Part shown: in pieces, positions 1 to 7,574 of the stretch | Position numbering within the stretch: the first letter of the stretch is position 1 | Layout: every line of letters begins with the position of its first letter | NCBI GenBank assembly: GCA_041691015.1 | Contig: JBEPVN010000048.1 | Coordinates: 1 to 17,209 of the forward strand | Reading direction: 5' to 3' | DNA: 17,209 bases | Origin: JBBSJT01 sp041691015 | GTDB taxonomy: Bacteria; Chlamydiota; Chlamydiia; Chlamydiales; Parachlamydiaceae | Notes under the pieces: model-generated | Databases searched by the model: none | The model's input: the letters and a program-made list of their open reading frames with translations, nothing else | What the model was told of the DNA's origin: nothing | Translations under genes and position numbers: made by a program

Positions 1-330
1 CGCCAATACTAGTATTACCGGTAACGCCTGTTATTCCTGTTATTCCTGAAACACCAGTTGTTCCTGTGCTACCGTTAGCACCTGTAGACCCGGTAAAACC
101 TGTTGCGCCAATACTAGTATTACCGGTAACGCCTGTTATTCCTGTTATTCCTGAAACACCGGTTGTTCCTGTGCTACCGGTAGCACCTGTAGATCCGGTA
201 GATCCTGTAGCGCCAATACCGGTGTTACCGGTTACGCCGGTGGTTCCCGTGGTTCCGGTAACACCGGTTGTTCCTGTGCTACCGGTAGCACCTGTAGACC
301 CGGTAAAACCTGTACTTCCGGTAATTCCGC
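1..330. repeat. 105-bp tandem repeats in the second collagen-like gene
   Basis: The segment beginning CGCCAATAC recurs at 1, 106 and 211. The first two copies differ at only a few positions and the third is more diverged. The period equals that of the neighbouring gene, although the interruption residues differ (GNTSI here, GVGVT or GxSxT there). Confidence 0.8.
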
Positions 331-1006
331 TTACGCCGGTGGTTCCGGTAACTCCAAGAACAGCAATTCCCGTAGCGCCCGAAATACCTGTAGCTCCTGT
401 ACTACCGGTAGCCCCTGTTGATCCTGTGGATCCAACACCGGTATTTCCTGTGATACCTGTCACACCGGATGTACCGGTTATTCCGGTAGTCCCTGTATTA
501 CCGATGCTTGAACCGGTAGTCCCTGTAATTCCTGTTGCACCAGTTGGTCCCATTCCCCCGCTTGTACCAGGAAGCCCTTCACTCCCGGTAGCTCCGGTTG
601 GTCCGGTTGGTCCTTTAAGAAGTCTGCTATGATGTGAAGAAGAACTTACTATGATATCCCAGTTATTTTCCAGAATTTTATCGATATTTTGTCCAGATAG
701 GATCTCAGGGTCATATTCATAAGAATCTACAAGCAGGTACGTTTTTTCCTCATTTTCAAACACAACAGACAAAATCCCTTTATTCAAAAGAGTATCTACA
801 GGTTTGTCTTTTACTTCGATGTGATAAGGGACATTTTTATCGAGACGATTTTCCGAATTTAAAATAGTCCTATCTAAAAGAGGTAGTTTGGAATAATCCT
901 CAATATTGATTGGAGCAAAGATCGAATAATCAATAATTTTGTGTTCTGCCAAAAGCTGCGTTGCAATTATATTGAAACCAAGAATGAGTGGATAAATTTT
1001 TAACAT
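1..1006 (-). CDS. Collagen-like Gly-X-Thr secreted protein, paralogue 2 (3' end off window)
   Basis: The ORF is open from ATG at 1006 to the left window edge, giving 335 complete codons and no stop. An AAGGA ribosome site lies 10 bases before the ATG. Residues 1-20 look like a signal peptide (hydrophobic, ending near QLLAE). Residues 21-130 form a non-collagenous head that matches the neighbouring larger gene: KLPLLDRTILN, LLVDSYEYDPE and GQNID are nearly identical there. From Gly132 the protein is Gly-X-Thr collagen-like, with a 35-residue (105-bp) tandem period. The last part contains almost identical copies starting at 1, 106 and 211 on the plus strand. Each period is eleven Gly-X-Y triplets plus two extra residues (GNTSI). 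It is a tandem duplicate of the gene at 1074-4235. The C-terminal domains cannot be seen. Surface adhesin or fibre is an inference. Confidence 0.85.
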   Translation of the reverse strand, partial: MLKIYPLILGFNIIATQLLAEHKIIDYSIFAPINIEDYSKLPLLDRTILNSENRLDKNVPYHIEVKDKPVDTLLNKGILSVVFENEEKTYLLVDSYEYDPEILSGQNIDKILENNWDIIVSSSSHHSRLLKGPTGPTGATGSEGLPGTSGGMGPTGATGITGTTGSSIGNTGTTGITGTSGVTGITGNTGVGSTGSTGATGSTGATGISGATGIAVLGVTGTTGVSGITGSTGFTGSTGATGSTGTTGVTGTTGTTGVTGNTGIGATGSTGSTGATGSTGTTGVSGITGITGVTGNTSIGATGFTGSTGANGSTGTTGVSGITGITGVTGNTSIG

Positions 1007-1020
1007 GAATTTTTAGTCCT

Positions 1021-1060
1021 TAAATAAAATGTAACAGCTTCAATTTTTTAGCTGTTACAT
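1021..1060 (-). terminator. Intrinsic terminator between the two collagen-like genes
   Basis: Perfect 11-bp inverted repeat (1029-1039 and 1050-1060, arm ATGTAACAGCT) with a 10-nt loop. Read on the minus strand it is followed by TTTTATTTA. It begins 13 bp after the stop codon of the 1053-residue gene and ends just before the ribosome site of the next gene, so the second gene may receive only read-through transcription. Confidence 0.7.
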
Positions 1061-1073
1061 TTTTGTAATGTTT

Positions 1074-4000
1074 CTATTGTGCAATATAAGTTATTGAAAA
1101 ACCATCAAAACCAAATCCATTTTTAAGTGGACTACCATCCATTTTAGTGAGGGTTATTCCCCTGTTATCCAAACTGAAAATCCCGCATGAGGCAACATCT
1201 GACTCAGTATATATAAAGAGTGCTTTAACAGGCTCTTGAGTAACAAATTGATCCGGAATCGATTCATTCTCATCAAAAATTTTCAATCCTGTAATAGAAT
1301 CTTTAATTTCTTGTAAATTCATAGAAGGAATGTGTAGCGTTACGTTTTGTCCGTCACGAACAAATCGCATATTTACAAATGCTGAATCTGTCTGCACGCC
1401 CCTTGTACTCATTTTGAAGATAGATCCCGAACCAATCGATAAAATAGGCTGATTCTCAATCACATATTCCACATGCTCTGGAATTGCTGCTAATTTATTC
1501 TCATGATGTTGAAGCTCTGCGATCATTAATGGCTGGATCATATTGTATTGGATTGCGACAATGGCTGCATTTTCATCCTCAGTTTCTTTCACAATAATTT
1601 CCGGCATGATGTCAGCCACTTGTTCAGCAATCATCCCATACTGAATACGTTTCTTTTCATCGCTCTTATAAATAAATTGCACAACTTCCATCTGATAAAT
1701 TTTTTCAGAGGTTTCTTTTGCCAATGTTTGAATGTCTTTTTTAAATCTGGCAGATGATGTTAACGTACCAAGCTGGCCGGCAGACGTAATGAAAACCTGG
1801 CTTCCTCCGGCAGCTGTAGATCCAAAAATCCCTGCGATGTTACATGAGCTATTACCGCCGGCACTTCTAATCACAATAGCTCCGGAGATGTTTCCGGTGA
1901 CAGAGCCTTGACCGATACAGATCACGTTGTTTGCAGTCGTTACATCACTTCCAGCTTGTGCTCCAATAATCACGTTATTACTACCTGTCACGGCAGCCCC
2001 TGCACTTGTACCGACAGCCGTATTGTTCGACGTGGTTGTAACATTGTGCAAGGCATTTACACCGATTGCTGTATTGGAGCTACCAGATGACAGTAAGTTT
2101 ACGCTAGCAGTTCCTACGGATGTATTATTAACACCTGTCGTGATGGCTGACATGGAACTTGCGCCAAGAGCTGTATTTGCTTGCGCCACAGTTGTCAGAT
2201 TTCCAGAGTTATCCCCGAGGAAAAGACTATTAGCACCAGGACCCCTTGTGAATAAAAATCTATTGGCGTTATTCATTATCCGAACAGTATTAAAATCCAT
2301 GATCAGATTTGCAGAAATTGTGGTGTCGTTGACAAACGTTTTGGATCCGGCAATACTTTGTGTGCCTATTGTCACAACGCCCGGGGCAGTAGCGCCTGCC
2401 GGTTGCAGATTTAAGACTCCTGCTGTGATTGTAGCTGCATTTGGAGTGAATGTGGATCCTACAGGTCCAACAGATGAGATCACACCTGCAGTTCCGGTTC
2501 CACCTGTTGCGCCTGTTGTTCCTGTAGCTCCTGTTGGGCCAGTTCTTCCAGTAGCTCCTGTTGCGCCTGTTATTCCTGTGCCTGTTGCCCCAGTAGTACC
2601 TGTAGTTCCTGTTGTACCGGTAGTTCCTGTAGTTCCTGTCGTTCCGGTTATTCCTGTTGTTCCTGTAGTACCGGTAGCGCCTGTTGCTCCTGTTGCGCCT
2701 GTAGCTCCTGTCACACCGACTCCTGTCACACCGGTAGTTCCTGTAATGCCTGTGGTTCCGGTTATTCCTGTATTTCCGGTTGCACCAGTTGCACCGGTTG
2801 CGCCTGTAGCTCCTGTTACACCGACACCTGTTGTTCCTGTAGTACCTGTAGTACCTGTAGTCCCGGTTGTTCCTGTCGTGCCGGTTGTACCTGTAATGCC
2901 TGTTGTGCCTGTTGTTCCTGTCACACCGACACCTGTTGTTCCTGTGCTACCTGTAGTCCCTGTAGTCCCGGTTGTCCCTGTTGTGCCTGTAGTACCTGTT
3001 GTCCCTGTTGTGCCTGTTGCGCCTGTCACACCGACACCTGTTACCCCGGTAGTTCCTGTAGTGCCTGTAGTCCCGGTTGTTCCTGTCGTGCCGGTTGTGC
3101 CTGTAAAACCTGTTGTCCCTGTTGTTCCTGTCACACCAACACCTGTAGCTCCTGTAGCTCCTGTTGTCCCTGTAGCGCCTGTTGTTCCGGTTGTGCCTGT
3201 AGTTCCTGTATCACCTGTTGTTCCTGTAGTTCCTGTCACACTAACTCCGGTAGCGCCTGTAGCTCCGGTTGTTCCTGTAGCGCCTGTTGTTCCGGTTGTG
3301 CCTGTAGTTCCCGTATCACCAGTTGTTCCTGTTGTTCCTGTGATACTTGTTCCTGTTGCACCAGTAGCTCCAGTAGCTCCTGTTGTCCCCGTTGTTCCTG
3401 TAGTTCCGGTTGTTCCCGCATCACCTGTTGTTCCTGTTGTTCCTGTGATACTTGTTCCGGTTGTTCCTGTTGTTCCTGTAGCTCCGGTAGTTCCTGTTGT
3501 CCCGGTAGTTCCTGTTGTCCCGGTAATTCCTGTAGTTCCTGTTGTGCCTGTAGTTCCTGTGATACCGGTAGTTCCTGTTGCCCCTGTAAGACTAGCTCCT
3601 GTAGCTCCTGTTGTTCCTGTTGTGCCGGTATCTCCTGTGGTACCTGTTGTTCCAGTAGGCCCTGTCACGCTAGCTCCTGTAGATCCTGTACTGCCTGTAG
3701 CGCCTGTTGTTCCGGTGCTACCTGTTTGCCCTGTAGCGCCTCCACCTGGACCTGGCGCGCCGGTTGCACCCGTAAGTCCTGTTGCACCGGTCCCCCCTTG
3801 TCCATTAGGACCTGTTGCACCGGTAGCGCCTGTTGGTCCTGGAGGCCCTTGTAGAGGTCTTTTATGCACCGGTTCAAGTGCGATGATGCTTAAAGTATCT
3901 TCTATAAGATCTTCAATATTTTGTCCCTTGATCATTTCCGGATCAAATTCATAAGAATCAACCACTAAATAATTATGCTCTTCATTTTCTTTGATAATGG

Positions 4001-4235
4001 AGAGAACTCCTCCATTGTAGACGGATTTGAATTGTTCCTTTTGCTTTTCAGCTTTCTTTTTTTCCTGTTCTATATTTATGATTGTGCGGTCCAAGAGGGG
4101 TAATTTATTGACTTCATCTTCACTGAGCGATGAGTCTTTTAAAAAATCATAGATATAATTTTCAGATTTAAGAAGAGCAGGTGTAACGCTCGTCATCAAA
4201 AGTAAGCAATAAAAGGGAGTTGTAAAACGACGCAT
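1074..4235 (-). CDS. Large collagen-like protein with YadA-head-like repeats and S74 intramolecular chaperone domain
   Basis: A 1053-residue protein. Residues 1-22 resemble a signal peptide (two Arg, then a hydrophobic core). Residues 23-129 are a Lys/Glu-rich head shared with the downstream paralogue (KLPLLDRTI, VVDSYEFDPE, GQNIED). Residues ~130-582 are Gly-X-Thr collagen-like; Thr holds nearly every Y position, and short GxSxT or GVGVT breaks recur, mostly every 35 residues. Residues ~680-770 contain NTAxG-type repeats (NTALGASS, NTAIGVNAL, NTAVGTSAG) as in trimeric YadA-head-like folds. SSARFKKDIQ at 827-836 matches the start of peptidase S74 intramolecular chaperone domains, with candidate autocleavage Ser827/Ser828 and Lys832/833. 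About 130 further residues after the S74 core look beta-rich. S74 domains are known to drive trimerisation and then cut themselves off. A self-trimming trimeric fibre is therefore inferred. AAGGA lies 6 bases before the ATG. Confidence 0.9.
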   Translation of the reverse strand: MRRFTTPFYCLLLMTSVTPALLKSENYIYDFLKDSSLSEDEVNKLPLLDRTIINIEQEKKKAEKQKEQFKSVYNGGVLSIIKENEEHNYLVVDSYEFDPEMIKGQNIEDLIEDTLSIIALEPVHKRPLQGPPGPTGATGATGPNGQGGTGATGLTGATGAPGPGGGATGQTGSTGTTGATGSTGSTGASVTGPTGTTGTTGDTGTTGTTGATGASLTGATGTTGITGTTGTTGTTGITGTTGTTGTTGTTGATGTTGTTGTSITGTTGTTGDAGTTGTTGTTGTTGATGATGATGTSITGTTGTTGDTGTTGTTGTTGATGTTGATGATGVSVTGTTGTTGDTGTTGTTGTTGATGTTGATGATGVGVTGTTGTTGFTGTTGTTGTTGTTGTTGTTGVTGVGVTGATGTTGTTGTTGTTGTTGTTGTTGSTGTTGVGVTGTTGTTGITGTTGTTGTTGTTGTTGTTGTTGVGVTGATGATGATGATGNTGITGTTGITGTTGVTGVGVTGATGATGATGATGTTGTTGITGTTGTTGTTGTTGTTGTTGATGTGITGATGATGRTGPTGATGTTGATGGTGTAGVISSVGPVGSTFTPNAATITAGVLNLQPAGATAPGVVTIGTQSIAGSKTFVNDTTISANLIMDFNTVRIMNNANRFLFTRGPGANSLFLGDNSGNLTTVAQANTALGASSMSAITTGVNNTSVGTASVNLLSSGSSNTAIGVNALHNVTTTSNNTAVGTSAGAAVTGSNNVIIGAQAGSDVTTANNVICIGQGSVTGNISGAIVIRSAGGNSSCNIAGIFGSTAAGGSQVFITSAGQLGTLTSSARFKKDIQTLAKETSEKIYQMEVVQFIYKSDEKKRIQYGMIAEQVADIMPEIIVKETEDENAAIVAIQYNMIQPLMIAELQHHENKLAAIPEHVEYVIENQPILSIGSGSIFKMSTRGVQTDSAFVNMRFVRDGQNVTLHIPSMNLQEIKDSITGLKIFDENESIPDQFVTQEPVKALFIYTESDVASCGIFSLDNRGITLTKMDGSPLKNGFGFDGFSITYIAQ
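2475..3870. repeat. Tandem repeats coding for the collagen-like domain (105-bp period)
   Basis: The DNA is built of 9-bp Gly-X-Thr units organised into a higher period. The interruption codons (plus-strand CACACC or GATAC) fall at 2922, 3027, 3132, 3237, 3342 and 3447, exactly 105 bp apart. The outer units vary: two units are 47 codons long (35 plus 12) and one is 26 codons. The GC-rich repeats contrast with the AT-rich flanks and are prone to slippage and to assembly collapse. Confidence 0.85.
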
Positions 4236-4282
4236 GAATATTCCTTAATAAAAATATTTTTTTCTGACTTTAGAAATAGTGT

Positions 4283-4312
4283 TATATACATTTTTAAGCA
4301 ATATTTATGCAA
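4283..4312 (-). promoter_or_regulatory. Candidate sigma70-type promoter of the 1053-residue collagen-like gene
   Basis: On the minus strand, TTGCAT (4312-4307) is followed after 18 bp by TATATA (4288-4283), which would give a leader of about 40 nt before the ATG at 4235. The region is very AT-rich, so chance matches are likely. Confidence 0.35.
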
Positions 4313-4417
4313 AATATTTATTTGGTTTAAAAAAAAATAACAATAAAAATTCTGTTAAGTATTGAGGTTAAGTGCTAAAAAAAATATTATTTATTTAATC
4401 ATTTTTTAAGGTTGTTT

Positions 4418-4702
4418 ATGAGTTATCATAGTTCTCTACAATCACGCTATAATGAAGGCATCAAATTCCACCCTCAATTTAAAGATTTAATGACACACAT
4501 CTCTACTGAAGCCATCTTGCAATTTCCAACTTTTACTGAATATAAATGTTATAACACTGTTTTAAAAATCTTAAATTTCACTTCGTTCAATAATGTACGA
4601 GGAACGCAATTTACACTTTCCACATATAGCGCTAAGAAAACTCCTTCAATGTCAATTATCAATTATCTCTCTGTCTCCCCGCCTCACCGCCTCTTCCGTT
4701 AA
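4418..4702 (+). CDS. Small uncharacterised protein, possibly the 5' part of a decayed gene
   Basis: A 94-residue ORF. The ATG at 4418 is preferred over TTG at 4412 because TAAGG lies 6 bases upstream of it. The protein starts MSYHSSLQSRYNEGIKFHP and has no motif I recognise. It is rich in Ser, Thr and aromatic residues, has no signal peptide and no membrane segment. In the same frame, codons beyond the stop remain protein-like (SLNLNYSSSGYFFYG) up to about 4760. An F-box-like fragment in another frame follows at 4795-4932. It may therefore be the opening of one broken gene rather than a complete small protein. Confidence 0.35.
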   Translation: MSYHSSLQSRYNEGIKFHPQFKDLMTHISTEAILQFPTFTEYKCYNTVLKILNFTSFNNVRGTQFTLSTYSAKKTPSMSIINYLSVSPPHRLFR

Positions 4703-4794
4703 TCATTAAACCTCAATTATTCTAGCTCTGGATATTTTTTCTACGGTCGTTCTCATCACTAAGAGAAGGCTTATATACAGGAAAATTTTAATAA

Positions 4795-4932
4795 CGCAAG
4801 AAGTTCAATGATGCAAGAAAAGATAAAATCTCACGATTTCTTGGTGAAGCAACTTTAAGTCCAAACTCCCTTTTTTATAAACTACCCATCGAAGTTCTTT
4901 CTGTCATAGCAACAAAATTGGATTCTTGTTAG
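4795..4932 (+). pseudogene. F-box-like gene remnant
   Basis: An open stretch of 45 codons between stops, with no start codon, reads ...ISRFLGEATLSPNS, then LFYKLPIEVLSVIATKLDSC. LPIEVLSVIATKL fits the opening of an F-box (LPxEvLxxIxxxL), the motif that binds Skp1 in SCF ubiquitin ligases and that amoeba-associated bacteria use in effectors. The stop at 4930 ends the motif prematurely, and the upstream neighbour at 4418-4702 is in a different frame. I read this as a decayed gene; the F-box call rests on a short match. Confidence 0.4.
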
Positions 4933-4947
4933 TTAATCACGCTGTTG

Positions 4948-6528
4948 TCAAGGTTCGTTGATCGCCTCAAGCATTGTTAGAGCTGAGGGACGTTTGGTGT
5001 AGTCATTGTCTAAAGCTGAAGTCAATATTTCAGCAAACTTTTGGCTGACATGTTTTTTTAACTGATCGCATGCATCATCAAATACATCTAAGTCATCTTT
5101 ATATTTTTTAGGAAGGATATAGGGTAATCTGTTTGTAAATATCTTAAAAATCAATGCCGCCAAAGCAAATATATCGCATTTTTTTTCAATTTCTCGATAT
5201 TTTGTTACATCCTGTTGTTTACAAAAGCGTTCTGACCAGATCGCATCTTCATATCGTCTATAACTTGGCGTGTGAATGCCGCTGTACAAAACTCTTACTG
5301 TTTCGTCTAAGACTTGAGAGCCCCCAAAGTCGGCTAAATATAATAAATCATTATCTTTACTATCTATCAAAACATTAGTGGCTTTAATATCGCCATGAAT
5401 GAGATCAATTTTGTGGAGATTACAAACTGCTTGTATTAATTGTGATGAAAATTTTAATTTCTTATCGATTGTTAAATTTTTTTGTTTTAAATAAGTTTCA
5501 AGATCATATAAATAGGGTGTTCCAATTGCGCCCAATATTTTTTTTCGATATTTTAATAATTTTAAAGGTTTTTGAATCGCAAATGGAAGCCCATTTTCAT
5601 GCAGTTTTTTTAAAACTTTCACTTCGTTATGAATTTGTAAAAGCCCGTCACCCTTATCTGGAATTTTTAATACACTATTCTCATCTGTTCTGAAACAGCC
5701 TTTAATCAAATCAACGCAATGAATGATATTGCTATAGGATCCGGACCCAATTTTCTTACCGAAAAGTCCTGTGACTTCCAATGATTTTTTGCTTGATTTT
5801 GCAAGTATAAAAATATTTTCTGCAACTGGGATAATAGCTTCGACCTCTTTTTGTGCAACACATGTATCAGAAGCCAAAATTTTAAATGCTATTCTAACCG
5901 TTTCTTTGATTGAAACGAGATCTTGTTTAGAAAGTTTAATAAAATTTAAAATATTAGACCCTGGGGCAAAAAAAACTGAATCTTCATACAAGATATTTAT
6001 TCTTGCAGAAACCGCATTGATTTTATGATGAAGCTTTCTTTCTTTAAGGATCAATTCATCAAGTGTTCCTTTTATTTTAGCATGCACCAATTCATGTATC
6101 GGAATTTTAAGTTTTAAACTTATTTCTTCTAAATCATAGAACTCTTGCAAGGTCATCCCTTCTCTTCTTGCTTTTTGCAATTGGAAGCGATTTTTGGCGA
6201 TAGACAATACTTTAAGAGCCTCTCCTAATACATCATGAAGCGTATTTGAGAGGTCTGCTGCAATTATTGCCTGATGTGAAACATTAAATTCTCTTTCGAT
6301 TTCAGAAACTTTAAGATACAAGACATCATCTTGGATATTGACAATGGTATATGCTTTACCAAAACTTAAATTCCATAAACAATATCCTGCTATCTGAAAC
6401 AAATACAGTTTACTTAACCTTGTTACTTCCAATATGACTTCAACATTGCTAAAATCTTTAAAGCAAATGATATCTTGTCCACTAATAGAAGATGTGGAAA
6501 CATTAAAGCTTCGAATGCTGTTGAACAT
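4948..6528 (-). CDS. Eukaryote-type Ser/Thr protein kinase (kinase A)
   Basis: A 526-residue cytosolic-type protein with no signal or membrane segment. The C-terminal half is a protein kinase: glycine loop GSGSYS 261-266, ATP-binding Lys288 (SVLKIP), helix-C Glu302 (HNEVKVL), catalytic loop HGDIKATN with Asp380 and Asn385, DFG 400-402, and a CDIFALA segment (451-457) matching subdomain IX. HGD replaces HRD, so it is a non-RD kinase, but all catalytic residues are present. Residues 1-250 are a helical, unrecognised region whose end (EVTGLF) abuts the glycine loop, as in the second kinase at 9321-10928. GAGGG precedes the ATG at 6528. Phosphorylation of host proteins after secretion is an inference from lifestyle; an internal regulatory role is possible. 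Confidence 0.88.
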   Translation of the reverse strand: MFNSIRSFNVSTSSISGQDIICFKDFSNVEVILEVTRLSKLYLFQIAGYCLWNLSFGKAYTIVNIQDDVLYLKVSEIEREFNVSHQAIIAADLSNTLHDVLGEALKVLSIAKNRFQLQKARREGMTLQEFYDLEEISLKLKIPIHELVHAKIKGTLDELILKERKLHHKINAVSARINILYEDSVFFAPGSNILNFIKLSKQDLVSIKETVRIAFKILASDTCVAQKEVEAIIPVAENIFILAKSSKKSLEVTGLFGKKIGSGSYSNIIHCVDLIKGCFRTDENSVLKIPDKGDGLLQIHNEVKVLKKLHENGLPFAIQKPLKLLKYRKKILGAIGTPYLYDLETYLKQKNLTIDKKLKFSSQLIQAVCNLHKIDLIHGDIKATNVLIDSKDNDLLYLADFGGSQVLDETVRVLYSGIHTPSYRRYEDAIWSERFCKQQDVTKYREIEKKCDIFALAALIFKIFTNRLPYILPKKYKDDLDVFDDACDQLKKHVSQKFAEILTSALDNDYTKRPSALTMLEAINEP

Positions 6529-6647
6529 ATATCCCTCACATTATTAATGCTTTTTAAAATTTTCGAATTTAAAAATTCTTGTTATATAAACTATATCTTA
6601 TATTCGTAATCAATTTAACATAAATAACCAAAAAAGGAGATACTTAC

Positions 6648-6683
6648 ATGGATCCAGCAGTTGTACATGCCGTATATTATTGA
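6648..6683 (+). other. 11-codon mini-ORF with strong ribosome site (leader peptide or gene remnant)
   Basis: ATG at 6648 opens MDPAVVHAVYY and stops at 6681-6683. AAAAAAGGAGA lies 7 bases upstream, one of the best ribosome sites in the window. The next gene starts MDPRPSTACKIF, so MDP and Ala at position 8 or 9 recur. It may be the stub of a duplicated sister gene or a translated leader. The stretch 6684-6815 that follows shows nothing else recognisable. Confidence 0.3.
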
Positions 6684-6827
6684 AATTTTGATGTATAAGT
6701 TTGTTTTTTGCATTTTTTGATTTTTCAAGTCTAAAAACTAATGTTCCAATAAAAATAATAAATATTGTAAATTAATTTGAAATATCTTATATTTTTGCTT
6801 TTATAATTCTACAATAAGGAAATAATT

Positions 6828-7382
6828 ATGGATCCACGTCCTTCTACAGCATGTAAGATATTTTGCCCGGTATACTTGCAAGATACTATAAAAATAAATT
6901 ACATAGACATGGCAAAAGAAGCTCCCCTCACAGGAAAAAGCTATTTGGAATTAATGAGTGAGCAGTTTTTAAAAGGACTTCCCTTTTGTTTAGCGTTGGT
7001 CGATGACAAAAGATCTAAGACGCTTCAAAATTTTTCTTGGGACATAATTGAAAATAAAAGAAAAAATCCTTTAACTCAACAGAATATTACAAAGATTTAT
7101 TACTTTATTCTTAAAAATGAAACTCCTTTTCAATTTAATTTTATCATGAAAGCTTCTCCCTTTCATTATGATAATTTGACCCTCTTAAGTGGTAATGCTC
7201 TTATACCAGCTTTAAAAGGTGATCAAGCTGGGCAGTTTCGTTTAGCCCAATTCCTTGAAAAGGGGATAGATGAATTAAAAAGTAATAAGGATGAGGCAAA
7301 ATATTGGTTCAAATTAGCCGGTAAAGAAGATAATGATAGTGTATCAACTGAGAATAGCGATAGCTCTTCTGATTATGAATAA
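6828..7382 (+). CDS. Sel1-repeat protein with a divergent U-box-like domain
   Basis: A 184-residue protein, start ATG at 6828 with AAGGAAATA upstream. Residues ~131-165 (GDQAGQFRLAQFLEKGID... DEAKYWFKLA) fit one Sel1-type repeat, a helical protein-binding unit. Residues ~50-90 (LPFCLALVDD ... FSWDIIENKRKNPLTQQNI) resemble a U-box: a zinc-free RING-like E2-binding fold with the pattern hydrophobic-x-D...F...I......NPLT...L. The tail 167-184 is Ser/Asp/Glu-rich. If the U-box call holds, this would be an E3-ligase-like effector, with the Sel1 repeat recruiting a target. The Sel1 call is fairly secure; the U-box is a tentative pattern match. It ends facing the mntR operon across a long palindrome. 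Confidence 0.7.
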   Translation: MDPRPSTACKIFCPVYLQDTIKINYIDMAKEAPLTGKSYLELMSEQFLKGLPFCLALVDDKRSKTLQNFSWDIIENKRKNPLTQQNITKIYYFILKNETPFQFNFIMKASPFHYDNLTLLSGNALIPALKGDQAGQFRLAQFLEKGIDELKSNKDEAKYWFKLAGKEDNDSVSTENSDSSSDYE

Positions 7383-7408
7383 TTAGTCTGATTAATAGGG
7401 TCCCTTAA

Positions 7409-7503
7409 GTCTTAAGCTTGACAGTATGACAGTTTTTTTTAATTATTGAGGCAATCATTGCCTCAATAATTAAAAAAAACTGTCATACTGTCAAGCTTAA
7501 GAC
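7409..7503. repeat. Perfect 95-bp palindrome (47-bp arms, 1-nt centre)
   Basis: Arms 7409-7455 and 7457-7503 are fully complementary around C7456, as checked base by base. The outer arm begins GTCTTAAGCTTGACAG and the inner part is ATTGAGGCAAT. It lies in the convergent gap between the Sel1 gene and mntR. No U-tract follows the hairpin in either direction; an A-tract and a T-tract are paired inside the arm. It is therefore not a classic intrinsic terminator, though a 47-bp RNA hairpin could still end or protect both transcripts. A MITE-like insertion is the alternative. Confidence 0.9.
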
Positions 7504-7532
7504 CTCTATATTTATTAGCTTGATGCAGCATG

Positions 7533-7557
7533 GGGTTAATCGAAAGAATATTAACCC
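7533..7557 (-). terminator. Hairpin downstream of mntR
   Basis: GGGTTAAT (7533-7540) pairs with ATTAACCC (7550-7557) across a 9-nt loop, 18 bp beyond the mntR stop codon. No T-tract follows on the minus strand, so a terminator role is weakly supported. Confidence 0.3.
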
Positions 7558-7574
7558 TGCGAATGCGGCGATAG

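Noticed and set aside
2475..3870. Regular 105-bp repeats considered as a CRISPR array
   Set aside because: The repeats are in-frame protein coding with no unique spacers and no cas genes nearby.
1927..3954. Long plus-strand ORF rich in Pro-Val (PVVPVVPV repeats); a similar one at 66-632
   Set aside because: It is the antisense reading of the Gly-X-Thr repeat codons. The minus strand has signal peptides, ribosome sites, conserved heads and known domains; the plus ORF has none.
4412..4417. TTG at 4412 as start of the small ORF
   Set aside because: The TAAGG ribosome site is correctly spaced for ATG at 4418 and lies directly against TTG.
4948..6528. Pseudokinase call for the kinases because HRD is HGD
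   Set aside because: The Lys, Glu, catalytic Asp, Asn and DFG residues are all present in both proteins; loss of the Arg only makes them non-RD.
7409..7503. Palindrome as an ordinary bidirectional intrinsic terminator
   Set aside because: No U-run follows the hairpin in either direction; the A and T runs are paired inside the stem.
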